This document shows positions 39,215 to 39,277 of a stretch of DNA of 39,277 nucleotides, one piece after another (positions within the stretch are counted from its first letter, which is position 1; each line of letters begins with the position of its first letter). The stretch spans positions 23,021-62,297 of the forward strand of contig CAJOFT010000005.1 of the NCBI GenBank assembly GCA_905234025.1, written 5' to 3'. A program made the position numbers and the translations under genes. The stretch is from Paludibacteraceae bacterium (lineage in GTDB: Bacteria > Bacteroidota > Bacteroidia > Bacteroidales > Paludibacteraceae). The notes under the pieces were generated by a model. That model was given only the letters and a program-made list of their open reading frames with translations. It made no database searches and was not told the DNA's origin.

Positions 39215-39277
39215 ATGAAAAACTTTAATTCTTTGATTCGTGAATCGAACAACAATGCTGCCGGCTACGGCAACAAC
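39215..39277 (+). CDS. start of an unidentified gene, cut by window end
   Basis: ATG at 39215 opens a frame that runs to the end of the window (MKNFNSLIRESNNNAAGYGN, 21 codons seen). It has the same leader type as the antitoxin-like genes. Asn/Gly-rich beginning; nothing more can be said. Confidence 0.5.
   Translation, partial: MKNFNSLIRESNNNAAGYGNN

Noticed and set aside
1-39277. tRNA, rRNA, complete insertion sequences, integrases or prophage
   Set aside because: No cloverleaf, rRNA block or transposase/integrase motif was recognised; the holin-like gene is in a cellular operon with a YtxH gene.

Overview
The window looks like a chromosomal stretch of an uncultured or unidentified member of the Bacteroidetes, most likely order Bacteroidales. 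The strongest sign is the promoter grammar. At about a dozen positions I can read a TTTG element, a 19-20 nt spacer and a TANNTTTG element, which is the Bacteroidetes housekeeping sigma consensus. Supporting signs are a GldB-like protein, a DUF6377 regulator, LptE and SecG of the Bacteroidetes type, glycosidases with type IX-like C-terminal tails, and a near absence of Shine-Dalgarno sites.

Layout. 1-2938 (+) is a tight run: gldB-like (cut by the window edge), sufS, and a secreted endonuclease/exonuclease/phosphatase. 3025-11762 (+) starts with an AraC regulator promoter and carries araC, a secreted flavodoxin, a YqhD-type alcohol dehydrogenase, sufB, dacB, birA, a CotH-like lipoprotein and rfbB, ending in a clear terminator. 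11763-12947 holds an 11-nt-phased repeat field, a promoter and a frameshifted lipoprotein. 13005-15233 (-) is a secreted GH13 amylase preceded by a wrecked GH97-like leader, divergent from a DUF6377 regulator (15320-16921) that may control it. gpmI follows (17040-18587). It converges with a minus-strand group running from 21956 to 18588: lipoprotein, YtxH protein, holin-like membrane protein, GH53 galactanase and, after a short gap, a zinc-less sirtuin.

21971-24164 (+) carries a sigma-54 activator with lptE, then secG. It converges on a minus-strand operon (29954-24165): pRiA4b-like protein, miaA, PKD lipoprotein, pepD, a short aroA and an N-terminally short GT2. From 29941 on the plus strand come a nucleosidase-like gene, a repeat-rich spacer, an OPT transporter, a disrupted class II aldolase gene, an S23-type four-helix-bundle gene bracketed by hairpin repeats, and an acetyl-CoA hydrolase/transferase. 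The right end (36400-39277) is accessory: a small membrane protein, a RelE/HigB-type toxin-antitoxin pair with an unusual antitoxin, two paralogous antitoxin-like genes sharing an identical leader, and a DUF1016 nuclease remnant.

The most unusual signals are: (1) the four-helix-bundle gene at 34051-34440, framed by oppositely oriented hairpin repeats whose stems show compensatory changes; (2) a small palindromic repeat that sits in frame inside miaA and again in the 30.5 kb spacer; (3) two degenerate arrays with an 11-nt period, each directly upstream of a nearly identical promoter module; (4) a 19-copy two-letter heptamer array. Several genes (aldolase, lipoprotein at 12118, DUF1016, GH97-like) carry frame-breaking lesions, which could be real decay or assembly errors. 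No tRNA, rRNA, CRISPR array or complete insertion sequence was recognised.
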